Positions 34,416 to 43,283 of a stretch of 64,000 nucleotides of DNA are shown in pieces. The notes beneath the pieces were generated by a model. That model was not told where the DNA came from. It made no database searches and saw only the letters and a list, made by a program, of their open reading frames with translations. The DNA is from Nocardioides malaquae (GTDB taxonomy: Bacteria > Actinomycetota > Actinomycetes > Propionibacteriales > Nocardioidaceae). The stretch's first letter is position 1. Each line of letters begins with the position of its first letter. The stretch lies in contig NZ_JADCSA010000014.1 of NCBI RefSeq assembly GCF_015070385.1, positions 28,384 through 92,383 of the forward strand, read 5' to 3'. The translations under genes were made by a program, and so were the position numbers.

Positions 34416-34627
34416 TCGGCGTGCAGGGACATCGAGTAGGCCTTGGCGTCGCCCTCGTAGAGGCTCACCCGGTCGACGCCCGCGGCGAGGAGGTCGGCGA
34501 AGACCTCGCCGACCCACGCTTCCGCCTCGGCCTTGTCGGCCCAACGCTCGCTCGCGAGCTCCTCGGGCACGTGCACGGGAGCGCCCGAGGCGTCCTCCAT
34601 CATCCAGTACCACTCAGCGTCTGCCAT
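34412..34627 (-). CDS. Small conserved actinobacterial protein of unknown function
   Basis: A 71-residue acidic soluble protein (MADAEWYWMMEDASG start) with predicted beta strands at the N-terminus and one helix around residues 31-50. It lies 3 nt after gcvT and overlaps the acetyltransferase start by 4 nt, so it is part of the operon and real. It resembles small uncharacterised proteins next to gcvT in other actinobacteria from memory. No function can be assigned; a cysteine-free compact fold makes an adaptor or modulator possible. Confidence 0.78.
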   Translation of the reverse strand: MADAEWYWMMEDASGAPVHVPEELASERWADKAEAEAWVGEVFADLLAAGVDRVSLYEGDAKAYSMSLHAE

Positions 34628-34630
34628 GAC

Positions 34631-35770
34631 TCAGTCCTCTCGCACCGACGTGTCGACGAACGGGGGCTTGACCACCGTGAAGATCTCGCGGCGACCGCGG
34701 ATGTCGACCCCGACCTCTGCCCCCACCTCGACCATCGTCGGCAGGAGGGCGAGCCCGATCCCCTTGCGCAGGGTCGGGCTGAAGGTGCCGGAGGTGACGT
34801 CGGCGAGCGGGATGTGCTCGGTGAGGGTCACCGACATGCCCGGCCGCGGGATGCCGCGCCCGTTGGCGATCAGGCCACGCAACACCCGCGGGGCGCCCTC
34901 CGCCTTCAGCGCGGCGAGCACCTCCTTGCCCCAGAAGCGTTCCTTCGACCACCCCACCGCCCAGCCGACGCCGCCCTCGAGCGGGGTGGTCTCGGGCGTG
35001 AGGTCCTGGCCGTGCAGCGGGTAGCCCATCTCGGTGCGCAGGGTGTCGCGCGCGCCGAGGCCGCACGGGGTGATGCCGTGCTCGGCCCCGGCTGCGAGCA
35101 GCGCGTCCCAGACCTCGGCGGCCTGGTCGTTGCGCACGATCAGCTCGTAGCCGCGCTCCCCGGTGTAGCCGGTGCGACACACCACGACCAGGGCCTCGTC
35201 GTGCTCCGTGGGGGTCGGCCAGCCGCGCCAGCGCGCCTCCTCAAACGTCATGTAGTCGTGCCCGGCAGGCAGGCCCAGGGTCTCGAGCACCTCGTCGGAC
35301 TTCGGCCCCTGCACCGCGAGCACGGCGTAGTCGTGGTGGTGGTCGACGAGCTTCAGCTCCTCGGGCAGCTCCGCGGAGAGACGCCGGACCACCTCTTCGG
35401 TGTTGGCGGCGTTGGGCACGAGCAGGACGTGCTCGTCGTCGGAGAGGTAGGCGATCAGGTCGTCGACGATGCCGCCCGTCTCCGGGTCGCAGCAGAGCGT
35501 GTACTGCGCCTTGCCCGGGCTGATCCGGTCGAGGTCGTTGCTCAGGGTGGCGTTGACGAACTCCTTGGCGCCCGGCCCGCTGACCAGGACCTTGCCGAGG
35601 TGGGAGACGTCGAAGACACCCACGGCCTCACGCACGGCCGTGTGCTCCTTGACGATGCCGGTGGAGTACTCCAGCGGCATGGCCCAGCCGCCGAACTCCG
35701 AGAACTTCGCACCCAGCGCGACGTGGCGCTCGTGCAGCGGCGACTGCTTCTGGCCCGAGTCATTGGACAT
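34631..35770 (-). CDS. gcvT: Aminomethyltransferase (glycine cleavage T protein)
   Basis: A 379-residue tetrahydrofolate-dependent aminomethyltransferase of the glycine cleavage system, which takes the aminomethyl group from lipoylated GcvH to give methylene-tetrahydrofolate, the cofactor of ThyA downstream. The GGWAMPLEYSTGIVKEH N-terminal segment, VFDVSHLGKV (near 52-61) and GLGARDTLRTEMGYPL (near 227-242) are family marks; the folate acid is in the central domain. gcvP and gcvH are not in the window. TAATGT lies 6 nt before the ATG, suggesting a leaderless mRNA. Heads a four-gene operon and is divergent from pepA. Confidence 0.95.
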   Translation of the reverse strand: MSNDSGQKQSPLHERHVALGAKFSEFGGWAMPLEYSTGIVKEHTAVREAVGVFDVSHLGKVLVSGPGAKEFVNATLSNDLDRISPGKAQYTLCCDPETGGIVDDLIAYLSDDEHVLLVPNAANTEEVVRRLSAELPEELKLVDHHHDYAVLAVQGPKSDEVLETLGLPAGHDYMTFEEARWRGWPTPTEHDEALVVVCRTGYTGERGYELIVRNDQAAEVWDALLAAGAEHGITPCGLGARDTLRTEMGYPLHGQDLTPETTPLEGGVGWAVGWSKERFWGKEVLAALKAEGAPRVLRGLIANGRGIPRPGMSVTLTEHIPLADVTSGTFSPTLRKGIGLALLPTMVEVGAEVGVDIRGRREIFTVVKPPFVDTSVRED

Positions 35771-35776
35771 GGACCG

Positions 35777-35782
35777 ACATTA
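35777..35782 (-). promoter_or_regulatory. Putative leaderless -10 element for gcvT
   Basis: TAATGT on the minus strand with 6 nt to the gcvT ATG. Shares an 80-nt divergent gap with the pepA promoter. Confidence 0.55.
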
Positions 35783-35838
35783 ACGCAGCCCACCGACGCC
35801 GTGGGGGCACGACTCTCGGCGGGCCGAGGTCGGCTGGC

Positions 35839-35844
35839 TATCCT
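35839..35844 (+). promoter_or_regulatory. Putative leaderless -10 element for pepA
   Basis: TATCCT on the plus strand with 6 nt to the pepA GTG, no ribosome site, supporting the GTG as start. Confidence 0.6.
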
Positions 35845-35850
35845 GCCGAG

Positions 35851-37350
35851 GTGACTTCGTACACCCTGCGCCACGCCAACCCCGCGAAGACCCGGACCGA
35901 CGCCGTCGTCGTGGGGGTCCTCCAGGCCTCCGACGGCCCAGTGCTCGCACCCGGCGGCGAGGAGGTCGCCGCGGCGTACGGTCGCAAGCTGGGCCCGATG
36001 CTCTCCACCCTCGGGGTGACCGGGAAGGCCGGCGAGGCCGTCAAGGTGCCGACGACGGGCACCGTCACCGCTCCGCTGCTGGTGCTGGTCGGTCTGGGCG
36101 CAGAGGTGACGCCGGTCGCCGTGCGGCGTGCCGCAGGTGTCGCTGCCCGCAACATCCCGAACGCCTCCTCGGTGGCGCTGGCGCTGCCGGCCGACGACGA
36201 GGCCTCGGTGGCTGCGGCGGTGACCGGCTTCGTGCTCGGCGGCTACACCTACACCGCGTGGAAGAAGCCCTCGAAGGACACCCGTCCCGCGGAGGTCGGG
36301 GTGCTCTCCCCCCTGGCCCGCACCGACGCGGCCAAGGCAGCCTTCGAGCGGGCGCAGGTGGTCGCGGCCGCCGTGGCCGCGACCCGTGACCTCGTCAACG
36401 AGCCTCCCGGCACGCTCACCCCGGCGCTCTTCGCCGAGGCCACCACCACTGCGCACGCGGAGCTCACCAGCGGGCGCAAGGCGCCGGCCCTGACCCTGGA
36501 GGTCTTCGACGAGGAGCAGCTCGCCGAGATGGGCTGCGGCGGCATCGTCGGGGTGGGCGCCGCCTCCGACGCGCCGCCCCGCCTCGTCAAGCTCGCGTAC
36601 GCCCCCGAGGGCGCGACCACGCACCTCGCCCTCGTCGGCAAGGGCATCACCTTCGACTCCGGCGGCCTCAGCATCAAGCCAGCCTCCAGCATGAACACGA
36701 TGAAGTGCGACATGGCTGGCGCCGCGGCCGTCGTGCAGGCGACGCTGGCCGTCGCCCGCCTCGGCCTGCCGGTGCGGGTCACCGCCTGGGCCCCCCTGGC
36801 CGAGAACATGGTCTCGGGCAGCGCGACCCGCCCTGGCGACGTGCTGACCATGCGGGGCGGCAGCACCGTCGAGGTGCTGAACACCGACGCCGAGGGCCGA
36901 CTCGTGCTCGCCGACGCCCTCGCGCTCGCGGTCGAGGAGGAGCCGGACGTCGTGCTCGACGTCGCGACGCTGACCGGCGCGATGATGCTGGCGTTGGGCG
37001 ACAAGGTGACCGGGGTGATGGGCGACGACGACACCGTCGCCGCCGTGGTTGCCGCCGGCGAGCGCGCCGGTGAGGCGCACTGGCCGATGCCCATCCCGGA
37101 GGAGATGAAGGAGCGGGTCCGCTCGAGCAAGGTGGCCGACCTCGCCCAGCACGACTGGGTGCGCTGGGGCGGCGGCCTCTTCGCGGCCGCCTTCCTGCGC
37201 GAATTCGTGGGCGACGTCGACTGGGCCCACCTCGACATCGCGGGGCCGGCCTACAACACGGGCGCCCCCTTCGGCGACTGGACCTCGGGCGGCACCGGCG
37301 TGGCGGTGCAGACCCTCGTCGAGTACGCCCGCACCCTCGCCGAGGACTGA
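35851..37350 (+). CDS. pepA: Leucyl aminopeptidase (M17)
   Basis: A 499-residue cytosolic hexameric zinc/manganese aminopeptidase that removes N-terminal residues in peptide recycling. The C-terminal catalytic domain has VGKGITFDSGG (near 260-270, active-site Lys and metal-binding Asp), KCDMAGAAA (near 285-293) and the M17 signature NTDAEGRL (near 345-352). The N-terminal macro-like domain is present and of normal length. Followed by a strong hairpin and convergent with the next gene. The gcvT/pepA/sucB order matches the mycobacterial block Rv2211c-Rv2215. Confidence 0.96.
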   Translation: MTSYTLRHANPAKTRTDAVVVGVLQASDGPVLAPGGEEVAAAYGRKLGPMLSTLGVTGKAGEAVKVPTTGTVTAPLLVLVGLGAEVTPVAVRRAAGVAARNIPNASSVALALPADDEASVAAAVTGFVLGGYTYTAWKKPSKDTRPAEVGVLSPLARTDAAKAAFERAQVVAAAVAATRDLVNEPPGTLTPALFAEATTTAHAELTSGRKAPALTLEVFDEEQLAEMGCGGIVGVGAASDAPPRLVKLAYAPEGATTHLALVGKGITFDSGGLSIKPASSMNTMKCDMAGAAAVVQATLAVARLGLPVRVTAWAPLAENMVSGSATRPGDVLTMRGGSTVEVLNTDAEGRLVLADALALAVEEEPDVVLDVATLTGAMMLALGDKVTGVMGDDDTVAAVVAAGERAGEAHWPMPIPEEMKERVRSSKVADLAQHDWVRWGGGLFAAAFLREFVGDVDWAHLDIAGPAYNTGAPFGDWTSGGTGVAVQTLVEYARTLAED

Positions 37351-37384
37351 CGGGACGACCGCTGTGGCCCCCGCGTCCGCGACC

Positions 37385-37417
37385 CCCGGCGCCGCGCCCC
37401 CGCGGTGTGGCGCCGGG
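37385..37417. terminator. Putative bidirectional terminator after pepA
   Basis: Perfect 9-bp stem CCCGGCGCC/GGCGCCGGG with a 15-nt loop, in the 67-nt gap between convergent genes, ending one base before the stop of the minus-strand gene. No T tract, as usual in actinobacteria. Confidence 0.6.
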
Positions 37418-37783
37418 TCAGGTGTCGCGCGACTTCTGGCGCCGGTTCCACTCGCGCATGCGCTGGGGCACGCCCACGACCGCGGCGTCGTAGGACGGGA
37501 CGCGGTGGTGGTTGCAGAAGTCGTGGGCCCACTTCGCCGAGGGCACCCGTCGGCGGGTCCACTCGCCGTCGTGGGCGACGAGCAGGAGGGTGACGTCGTT
37601 GACCGCGGTGCGGGGCTCGACGAAGCCCTCGACACCGCGGCGCTGCACCACCCACTCGTTGAGGTGCTTGGCGTCGGCGGAGGACGAGGCGCGCACGGAG
37701 GTGGACCCCGTGCGGGTGGTGTCGCCACTGGGGCGACTCATCCGCGGCGCACGGCCGCGACGGAAGCGATCGAACAGACCCAT
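37418..37783 (-). CDS. Conserved actinobacterial protein of unknown function
   Basis: A 121-residue protein. The first 40 residues are basic and disordered (MGLFDRFRRGRAPRMSR); the rest has a compact predicted alpha/beta fold with VTLLLVAHDGEWTRRRVP (near 67-84), WAHDFCNHHRVPSYDA and PQRMREWN. Similar proteins in actinobacteria are often labelled oxidoreductase without evidence; no cofactor motif is visible, so I leave it unnamed. ATG at 37783 has CTGGGGG upstream. Convergent with pepA and divergent from sucB. Confidence 0.75.
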   Translation of the reverse strand: MGLFDRFRRGRAPRMSRPSGDTTRTGSTSVRASSSADAKHLNEWVVQRRGVEGFVEPRTAVNDVTLLLVAHDGEWTRRRVPSAKWAHDFCNHHRVPSYDAAVVGVPQRMREWNRRQKSRDT

Positions 37784-38098
37784 GCCCCCAGTCTGACGGG
37801 TCCCTGGCGATGCGGTGCTGCGGAGTCCGTCACTAAGTGCGAGGATGGTCTCCGCAAGAGACGATCTGGATCCAGTGAGGGATTGACCACAGTGGCGGCC
37901 GCCGAGCACGACGCACCGGTCCTGGTGACCCGGGGTCGCCCCGGCGTGTGCGCACCACTCCACGCCCGTCGCCCTCCTCGATCGTCCGATCACCCACTCC
38001 CGCTGATCGTCCGCGCCGCGCCCACCGGCACCGCGTCGCACCTGACACCACCGACTCCTGACCACTGATCCCCACCCTCACGAGACGACAGGACACCC
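37784..38098. other. 315-nt gap between a hypothetical gene and sucB
   Basis: No coding signal that I trust. It holds the upstream region of the minus-strand gene and the leader of sucB; a TTGACC (37883-37888) could be a -35 but has no matching -10 at the right distance. In relatives lpd often lies in this position; I see no remnant of it. Confidence 0.4.
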
Positions 38099-39907
38099 AT
38101 GGCCTCCGAAGTCACCCTCCCCGCACTCGGCGAATCCGTCACGGAAGGCACCGTCACCCGCTGGCTGAAGCAGGTCGGCGACACCGTCGCCGTCGACGAG
38201 CCGCTGCTCGAGGTCTCCACCGACAAGGTGGACACCGAGATCCCGTCTCCCGTGGCGGGCACGCTGCTCGAGATCCGAGCCAACGAGGACGACACGGTCG
38301 AGGTCGGTGCCGTGCTGGCCGTCGTCGGCGACGAGGGTGAGGGCGGCGGCTCGGGTGACTCCGAGCAGGCGTCCGAGGAACCCGCCGCCCAGGAGGAGCC
38401 CGCTCAGGAGGCTCCGGCCGAGCCCGCCCAGGAGGCTCCGGCCGAGCCTGCCGAGGAGCCCGCTGCTGCGCAGGAGGAGGCGCCCGCCGAGGCAGCGCCT
38501 GCCGCCCAGTCGGGCTCCGGCGACGCCACGTCCGTCACCCTGCCCGCGCTCGGCGAGTCGGTGACCGAGGGCACCGTCACCCGTTGGCTCAAGCAGGTCG
38601 GTGACAGTGTGGCCGTCGACGAACCGCTGCTCGAGGTCTCCACCGACAAGGTCGACACCGAGATCCCCTCCCCCGTCGCCGGCACCCTGCTGGAGATCAA
38701 GGTCTCCGAGGACGAGACCGTCGAGGTGGGCGCCGAGCTCGCCCTCGTCGGCTCCGGACAGCCCGCCGCGGCCGAGCCGGAGGCGCCCCAGGCCGCTCCG
38801 ACCGAAGAGCCCGAGCAGGAGGAGGCTCCGGCCGCCCCCGCCCAGGAGGCACCGAAGCAGGAGGAGGCCCCCAAGGAGCAGCCCCGCCAGGAAGCCCCCA
38901 CGCAGCAGGCCCCCCAGCAGGACGCTCCGAAGCAGGAGGAGGCGCCTGCCGCGAAGCCGTCGCGCGACGACGACCAGAGTGCGTACGTGACTCCGCTCGT
39001 CCGCAAGCTGGCCGCCGACAAGGGCGTGGACCTCTCCACCCTGACCGGCACCGGTGTCGGTGGCCGCATCCGCAAGCAGGACGTGCTCGACGCGGCCGCC
39101 GCCGCGTCGGCCCCGGCCGAGCCGGAGGCACCGGCGGCGGAGTCGGGCCAGGCCGCGACGCCGGCCGCCTCGTCGCCGTCGGTCACCCCCTCGCCGCTGC
39201 GTGGCCGCACCGAGCCGCTCTCGCGCCTGCGCAAGGTGATCGCCTCGCGCATGGTGGAGTCGCTGCAGACCGCGGCACAGCTGACCACGGTCATCGAGGT
39301 CGACGTCACCGAGATCGCGCGTCAGCGCGACGCGGTGAAGGCCGAGTTCGCCGAGCGGGAGGGCGTGAAGCTCTCGTTCATGCCGTTCTTCGCCAAGGCT
39401 TCGATCGACACGTTGAAGGCGCACCCGACCCTCAACGCGGCGATCGACATGGAGAAGGGCGAGGTCACCTACTTCGACCGCGAGAACCTCGCGGTCGCGG
39501 TGGACACCGAGAAGGGGCTGCTGACCCCGGTGATCAAGGACGCCGGCGACCTCTCGATCGCGGGCCTGGCCCGCAAGATCGCAGACGTGGCTGAGCGCAC
39601 CCGCACCAACAAGATCACCCCCGACGAGCTCTCCGGCGGCACGTTCACACTGACCAACACCGGCAGCCGTGGCGCGCTCTTCGACACCCCGATCATCAAC
39701 CAGCCGCAGGTGGCGATCCTGGGCACCGGCGCCGTCGTGAAGCGTCCGGTCGTGATCGACGACCCGAAGCTGGGCGAGACGATCGCGGTGCGCCACATGG
39801 TCTACCTGGCCCTCACCTACGACCACCGCCTGGTCGACGGTGCCGACGCGGCGCGGTTCCTGAGCGACGTCAAGGAGCGCCTCGAGGCTGGCGGGTTCGA
39901 CATCTGA
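38099..39907 (+). CDS. sucB: 2-oxoglutarate dehydrogenase E2, dihydrolipoamide acyltransferase
   Basis: A 602-residue E2 subunit. Two tandem lipoyl domains (about 2-80 and 145-220) carry nearly identical [12 protein letters not shown] segments with lipoylated Lys43 and a lysine near 184. Each is followed by a long Ala-Pro-Glu swinging linker, then a peripheral subunit-binding domain (about 297-335, [15 protein letters not shown]) and the catalytic domain ending with [11 protein letters not shown] (active His near 577). In actinobacteria one E2 of this type serves the pyruvate and 2-oxoglutarate complexes. It depends on LipB and LipA encoded 1.6-6 kb downstream. The ribosome site is weak (GACAGGA before the ATG). 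The two lipoyl regions are an internal gene duplication. Confidence 0.94.
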   Translation: MASEVTLPALGESVTEGTVTRWLKQVGDTVAVDEPLLEVSTDKVDTEIPSPVAGTLLEIRANEDDTVEVGAVLAVVGDEGEGGGSGDSEQASEEPAAQEEPAQEAPAEPAQEAPAEPAEEPAAAQEEAPAEAAPAAQSGSGDATSVTLPALGESVTEGTVTRWLKQVGDSVAVDEPLLEVSTDKVDTEIPSPVAGTLLEIKVSEDETVEVGAELALVGSGQPAAAEPEAPQAAPTEEPEQEEAPAAPAQEAPKQEEAPKEQPRQEAPTQQAPQQDAPKQEEAPAAKPSRDDDQSAYVTPLVRKLAADKGVDLSTLTGTGVGGRIRKQDVLDAAAAASAPAEPEAPAAESGQAATPAASSPSVTPSPLRGRTEPLSRLRKVIASRMVESLQTAAQLTTVIEVDVTEIARQRDAVKAEFAEREGVKLSFMPFFAKASIDTLKAHPTLNAAIDMEKGEVTYFDRENLAVAVDTEKGLLTPVIKDAGDLSIAGLARKIADVAERTRTNKITPDELSGGTFTLTNTGSRGALFDTPIINQPQVAILGTGAVVKRPVVIDDPKLGETIAVRHMVYLALTYDHRLVDGADAARFLSDVKERLEAGGFDI

Positions 39908-39939
39908 CCCGAGGTCACACACCTGACGACTCGACACAT

Positions 39940-39975
39940 GGGGCCGGCCTACCACTCACCTGAGAGGCTGGCCCC
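39940..39975 (+). promoter_or_regulatory. Hairpin between sucB and the SDR gene, covering the ribosome site
   Basis: Arms GGGGCCGGCCT (39940-39950) and AGGCTGGCCCC (39965-39975) pair over 11 positions with one G-U, loop 14 nt. The right arm touches the ATG at 39976 and overlaps the GAGAGG ribosome site. It may end sucB transcription, attenuate, or block translation of the next gene. Confidence 0.6.
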
Positions 39976-40866
39976 ATGCGCGTCGTGATCGCCGGTTCGT
40001 CCGGCTTCCTGGGCACCCACCTCATCTCCCACCTGCGCAGCCACGGGCACCAGGTGAGCACCCTCGTCCGCCGGGCTCCCGGCCCTGACGAGATCAGATG
40101 GGACCCCTACGCCGGCCCGTTGGACCCGGCCGTCGTCGCCGATGCCCATGTGGTGGTGAACCTCGCCGGCGCCCCGACCATGGGCAACCCCCACTCCAAG
40201 AAGTGGGCCCGCGAGCTGCGTGAGAGCCGGGTGCGGACGACCGCGGTGCTGGCCGAGGCCATCGCCCGGTCCGAACGCCCGCCAGCCTTCATGGCGGGCA
40301 ACGGCATCTCGTTCTACGGCGACCACGGCGCCGAGCCGCTCAAGGAGTCCGCCCTGAGCCGCGGCGACGCCCTGCTGACCGACGTCACCCGGGAGTGGCA
40401 GGAGGCCACTGCTCCGGCTGCGGCTGCCGGCAGCCGAGTCTGCATCCTGCGCACGGCACCGGTGATCGACCGGCGCTCGGCCCCCCTGAGCCTGCTGGCG
40501 CCTCTCTTCAAGGCCGGGCTGGGCGCGCGACTGGGTTCGGGTCGTCAGTACTTCCCGATCATCTCCCTGCGCGACTGGCTGGCAGCGGTCGCGTTCCTGG
40601 TGGAGTCGCGGGACCTGTCCGGCCCGTTCAACCTCTGTGCCCCGCAGACTCCCACGAACGCCGAGTTCACGACGGCGCTGGCCCGCGCGGTGCACCGTCG
40701 CGCCTTCCTCGCCGTGCCCTCCTTCGCGCTGCGCAGAGCCGCGGGCGCCATGGCGCCGGAGGTGCTGGGCTCGCTCAACACCGTGCCCGCGGCCCTGGAG
40801 GCGGCCGGCTTCGACTTCGCCGACCGCACCGTCGACGACGTGATCTCAACCGGACTGGCCGCCTGA
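39976..40866 (+). CDS. TIGR01777-family SDR (epimerase-like) protein
   Basis: A 296-residue extended short-chain dehydrogenase-like protein with the NAD(P)-binding GSSGFLG (7-13), the VNLAGAP segment (near 58-64) and the C-terminal DUF1731 helical extension (APEVLGSLNTVPAALEAAGF near the end). The family is close to YfcH/SulA-type proteins and to mycobacterial Rv2216, which lies in the same place between sucB and lipB. The reaction is unknown. ATG follows an RBS-covering hairpin. Its last 21 nt overlap a convergent gene. Confidence 0.9.
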   Translation: MRVVIAGSSGFLGTHLISHLRSHGHQVSTLVRRAPGPDEIRWDPYAGPLDPAVVADAHVVVNLAGAPTMGNPHSKKWARELRESRVRTTAVLAEAIARSERPPAFMAGNGISFYGDHGAEPLKESALSRGDALLTDVTREWQEATAPAAAAGSRVCILRTAPVIDRRSAPLSLLAPLFKAGLGARLGSGRQYFPIISLRDWLAAVAFLVESRDLSGPFNLCAPQTPTNAEFTTALARAVHRRAFLAVPSFALRRAAGAMAPEVLGSLNTVPAALEAAGFDFADRTVDDVISTGLAA

Positions 40867-41400
40867 GCCTGCCCTGCGACCCGCGTCGGGCATCGTGACG
40901 ACGGAGGCGACCCGCCAGGTGTCGTCGTGGCGGCGCAGGGTGACCTTGCGCCGGTCCGGGGCGTCGTTCGGCAACGCGCGGCGTACGCCCTCGCCGACGA
41001 TGACACCGCCGTGCACCCGGTCGGTCACCTCCAGCACCCAGACCTCCTCGGAACGCCGCAGCTCCGCCACCTCGATCAGCTGCGTGGTGAGTCCCTCGAC
41101 CACGAGTCCCCGGTCGACATAGCTGCGCAGCATCGCCACGTCGCGACGCCCGACCGCCGACCTGGGCGCGTACAGCCCACCCAGCTGCTGCAGGTCACCG
41201 CTCGCCCAGGCCTGGGCCCGGTCGCGGTCCCACTGGCGCAGCACCTCCGTGGGCTCCGAGACCGTCCGGTCGGGCGCGACCGGCTCGTCGGGTGCGCGAC
41301 CCGTCGACCACCACAGGACGAGCGCGGCGACCAGGCAGCACGCGGCGGAGGCGAGACCCAACGTGGCGACCGCGGAGGGCCGAAGGGTAGCGGGAGGCAT
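40846..41400 (-). CDS. Membrane-anchored protein with NTF2-like domain, unknown function
   Basis: A 184-residue protein with an N-terminal membrane anchor or uncleaved signal (about 11-32, [18 protein letters not shown]) and an outside domain with a helix-rich start ([17 protein letters not shown]) and beta strands, typical of NTF2/SnoaL-like secreted proteins of actinobacteria. No catalytic motif. It is convergent with the SDR gene, overlapping by 21 nt, and divergent from lipB. A GC-rich coding pattern and the membrane segment support it being real. Confidence 0.75.
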   Translation of the reverse strand: MPPATLRPSAVATLGLASAACCLVAALVLWWSTGRAPDEPVAPDRTVSEPTEVLRQWDRDRAQAWASGDLQQLGGLYAPRSAVGRRDVAMLRSYVDRGLVVEGLTTQLIEVAELRRSEEVWVLEVTDRVHGGVIVGEGVRRALPNDAPDRRKVTLRRHDDTWRVASVVTMPDAGRRAGSGGQSG

Positions 41401-41488
41401 GGAGCCACCCTGTCGGAGATCGCAGGTGCCCGTCAGGCGTCATCCACAGGCACCCACACCGCCAGCCGGCACGTCCCGCATCGGGGTC

Positions 41489-41494
41489 TACATT
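41489..41494 (+). promoter_or_regulatory. Putative leaderless -10 element for lipB
   Basis: TACATT followed by 7 nt to the lipB ATG at 41502. This favours the ATG over an in-frame TTG at 41493, which would overlap the -10. Confidence 0.55.
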
Positions 41495-41501
41495 GGACGG
41501 C

Positions 41502-42230
41502 ATGACGCTCCAGTTCGACGAGGCCGGGTTCGGTGAGAGCGCGGTGCCCTACCTCGAGGCGTGGGACCTGCAGCGAGCCGTGCACGCCGACGTCGTGGCA
41601 GGCACCCGTCCCGACACCGTCCTGCTGCTCGAGCACCCTCCGGTCTTCACCGCCGGCAAGCGCACCGACCCCCACGAGCGGCCGCTCGACCCCGGTGGCG
41701 CGGAGGTCATCGACGTCGACCGCGGCGGCAAGATCACCTTCCACGGGCCCGGCCAGCTCGTCGGATACCCCATCGTGCGGCTGCCCGACCACGTCAAGGT
41801 CGTCGACTACGTCCGCCGCCTGGAGGAGGCGCTGATCGGTGTCTGTGCCGACCTCGGGGTGCGCACCGCGCGGGTGCCGGGTCGCAGTGGTGTCTGGTTG
41901 CAGGCCGACGACCGTGGCCCGGAGCGCAAGATCGCCGCCATCGGGATCCGGGTGAGCCGGGGCGTGGCCATGCATGGCTTCTCGCTGAACTGCGACGTCG
42001 ACATGGGGTGGTACTCCCGCTTCGTGCCCTGCGGCATCTCCGACGCGGGCGTGACGTCGCTGTCGCAGGAACTGGGTCGCGACGTGCCGGTCGCCGAGGT
42101 GCTGCCGGTCGTCCGCCGCCACGTGGCCGAGCTGCTGGCCTGGGAGCCCTACACGTCGACCCCTGACTACGAACCGCGCCCCGAGCCGGCGCACGGACCC
42201 CGCGTCCAGCTGGTCACGCCCGGCTCCTGA
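41502..42230 (+). CDS. lipB: Octanoyl-ACP:protein N-octanoyltransferase
   Basis: A 242-residue lipoate biosynthesis enzyme that moves octanoate from acyl carrier protein to the lipoyl lysine of E2 and GcvH. The catalytic dyad is Lys143 ([14 protein letters not shown]) and Cys177 ([13 protein letters not shown]); the substrate-binding segments [16 protein letters not shown] (near 75-90) and HGFSLN (158-163) are intact. Its product is the substrate of LipA. Normally lipA follows directly; here two ABC transporter genes stand between them. The C-terminal 20 residues are a proline-rich tail. Confidence 0.95.
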   Translation: MTLQFDEAGFGESAVPYLEAWDLQRAVHADVVAGTRPDTVLLLEHPPVFTAGKRTDPHERPLDPGGAEVIDVDRGGKITFHGPGQLVGYPIVRLPDHVKVVDYVRRLEEALIGVCADLGVRTARVPGRSGVWLQADDRGPERKIAAIGIRVSRGVAMHGFSLNCDVDMGWYSRFVPCGISDAGVTSLSQELGRDVPVAEVLPVVRRHVAELLAWEPYTSTPDYEPRPEPAHGPRVQLVTPGS

Positions 42231-42318
42231 CCCACCCCTCCCCCAGTTCCCACACGGAACTGCGCGTCTCAGCAACGGCGTGTCCCGCGGGCAGCGGCTC
42301 CGGCGCCTGAGAGGGTGT

Positions 42319-42343
42319 CGTCCGGCCGCGCGGCGGCCGGACG
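42319..42343. promoter_or_regulatory. Perfect 11-bp hairpin before the ABC exporter operon
   Basis: CGTCCGGCCGC-GCG-GCGGCCGGACG, a perfect stem with a 3-nt loop, ending 10 nt before the ATG and immediately before the ribosome site GAGGGGGA. It could be the lipB terminator, an operator, or an RNA structure next to the ribosome site. Confidence 0.6.
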
Positions 42344-42353
42344 AGGGGGACGC

Positions 42354-43283
42354 ATGAGCGAGTTGGTGATCGAGACCCACGGGTTGCGCAAGGAGTTCCG
42401 CGGACGACGCGGACGCCGGGTGGCCATCGAGTCGTTGGACCTCGCGGTCCCACGCGGTGGCGTACACGGATTCCTCGGGCCCAACGGGTCGGGCAAGACG
42501 ACGACGATCCGGATGCTGCTGGGCCTGGCCCGGGCGAGCGCCGGTGAGATGAAGATCTTCGGCACCACGGTGCCCGACGGGCTCCCCGAAGTGATCCAGC
42601 GTGTCGGGGCGGTCGTCGAGTCCCCCAAGTTCGCACCGCAGTCGAGCGGCGAGCAGAACCTCGTGCTCCTGGCCCGGTCGGCCGGGCTGCCGGAGTCGCA
42701 CATCGCCACGGCCATCGAGACCGTGGGGCTGACCGGTCGCGCCGAGGACCGCTACAAGGGCTACTCACTCGGCATGAAGCAGCGCCTGGCGATCGCGGCG
42801 ACCCTGCTGAAGGAACCCGACCTGCTGATCCTCGACGAGCCGACCAACGGCCTCGACCCGAAGGGCATCCGGGAGATCCGCGACACCATCCGGTCTCTGG
42901 GCGCCTCCGGTGTCACGGTCCTGCTCAGCTCGCACATCCTCGCGGAGGTCCAGGCCGTCTGTGACTCCGTGACGATCATCGGCGACGGACGCCAGATCGC
43001 CTCGGGCCGCGTCGACGAGCTGCTCAACGGATCGACCAGCGCGCCGGTCCACCGGGTGGTGGTGCAGCACCCCGACGCCGCAGTCGAACGGCTCGACGCG
43101 GCCGGCTTCGCCGCGCGCCGCGAGGGCGCCGACCTGCTCGTCGAGGCCGCGGACGCGACCCAGGTCGTACGCACCCTGGCCGCCGCAGACCTGTGGCCCT
43201 CGGAGCTGCACCCGGTGCGGCGCGACCTGGAGTCGGTCTTCCTCGAGCTCACCGCGGGCAGCCGCGTGGGAGGTGGTCAGTGA
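42354..43283 (+). CDS. ABC transporter ATP-binding protein
   Basis: A 309-residue ATPase of the CcmA/drug-exporter class. Walker A GPNGSGKT (42-49), Q-loop near VVESPKFAP, signature YSLGMKQRL and Walker B LLILDEPTNGLD (near 161-172), then a C-terminal extension of about 90 residues typical of exporters with a single separate permease. Works with the permease encoded next, whose ATG starts at the last base of this stop codon. Substrate unknown. A strong ribosome site GAGGGGGA precedes the ATG. The two genes are an insertion into the lipB/lipA pair. Confidence 0.93.
   Translation: MSELVIETHGLRKEFRGRRGRRVAIESLDLAVPRGGVHGFLGPNGSGKTTTIRMLLGLARASAGEMKIFGTTVPDGLPEVIQRVGAVVESPKFAPQSSGEQNLVLLARSAGLPESHIATAIETVGLTGRAEDRYKGYSLGMKQRLAIAATLLKEPDLLILDEPTNGLDPKGIREIRDTIRSLGASGVTVLLSSHILAEVQAVCDSVTIIGDGRQIASGRVDELLNGSTSAPVHRVVVQHPDAAVERLDAAGFAARREGADLLVEAADATQVVRTLAAADLWPSELHPVRRDLESVFLELTAGSRVGGGQ

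Noticed and set aside
38099-38720. Long direct DNA repeat at the start of sucB considered as an assembly artefact or mobile repeat
   Set aside because: It corresponds to two lipoyl domains with diverged third positions, a normal E2 architecture in actinobacteria.
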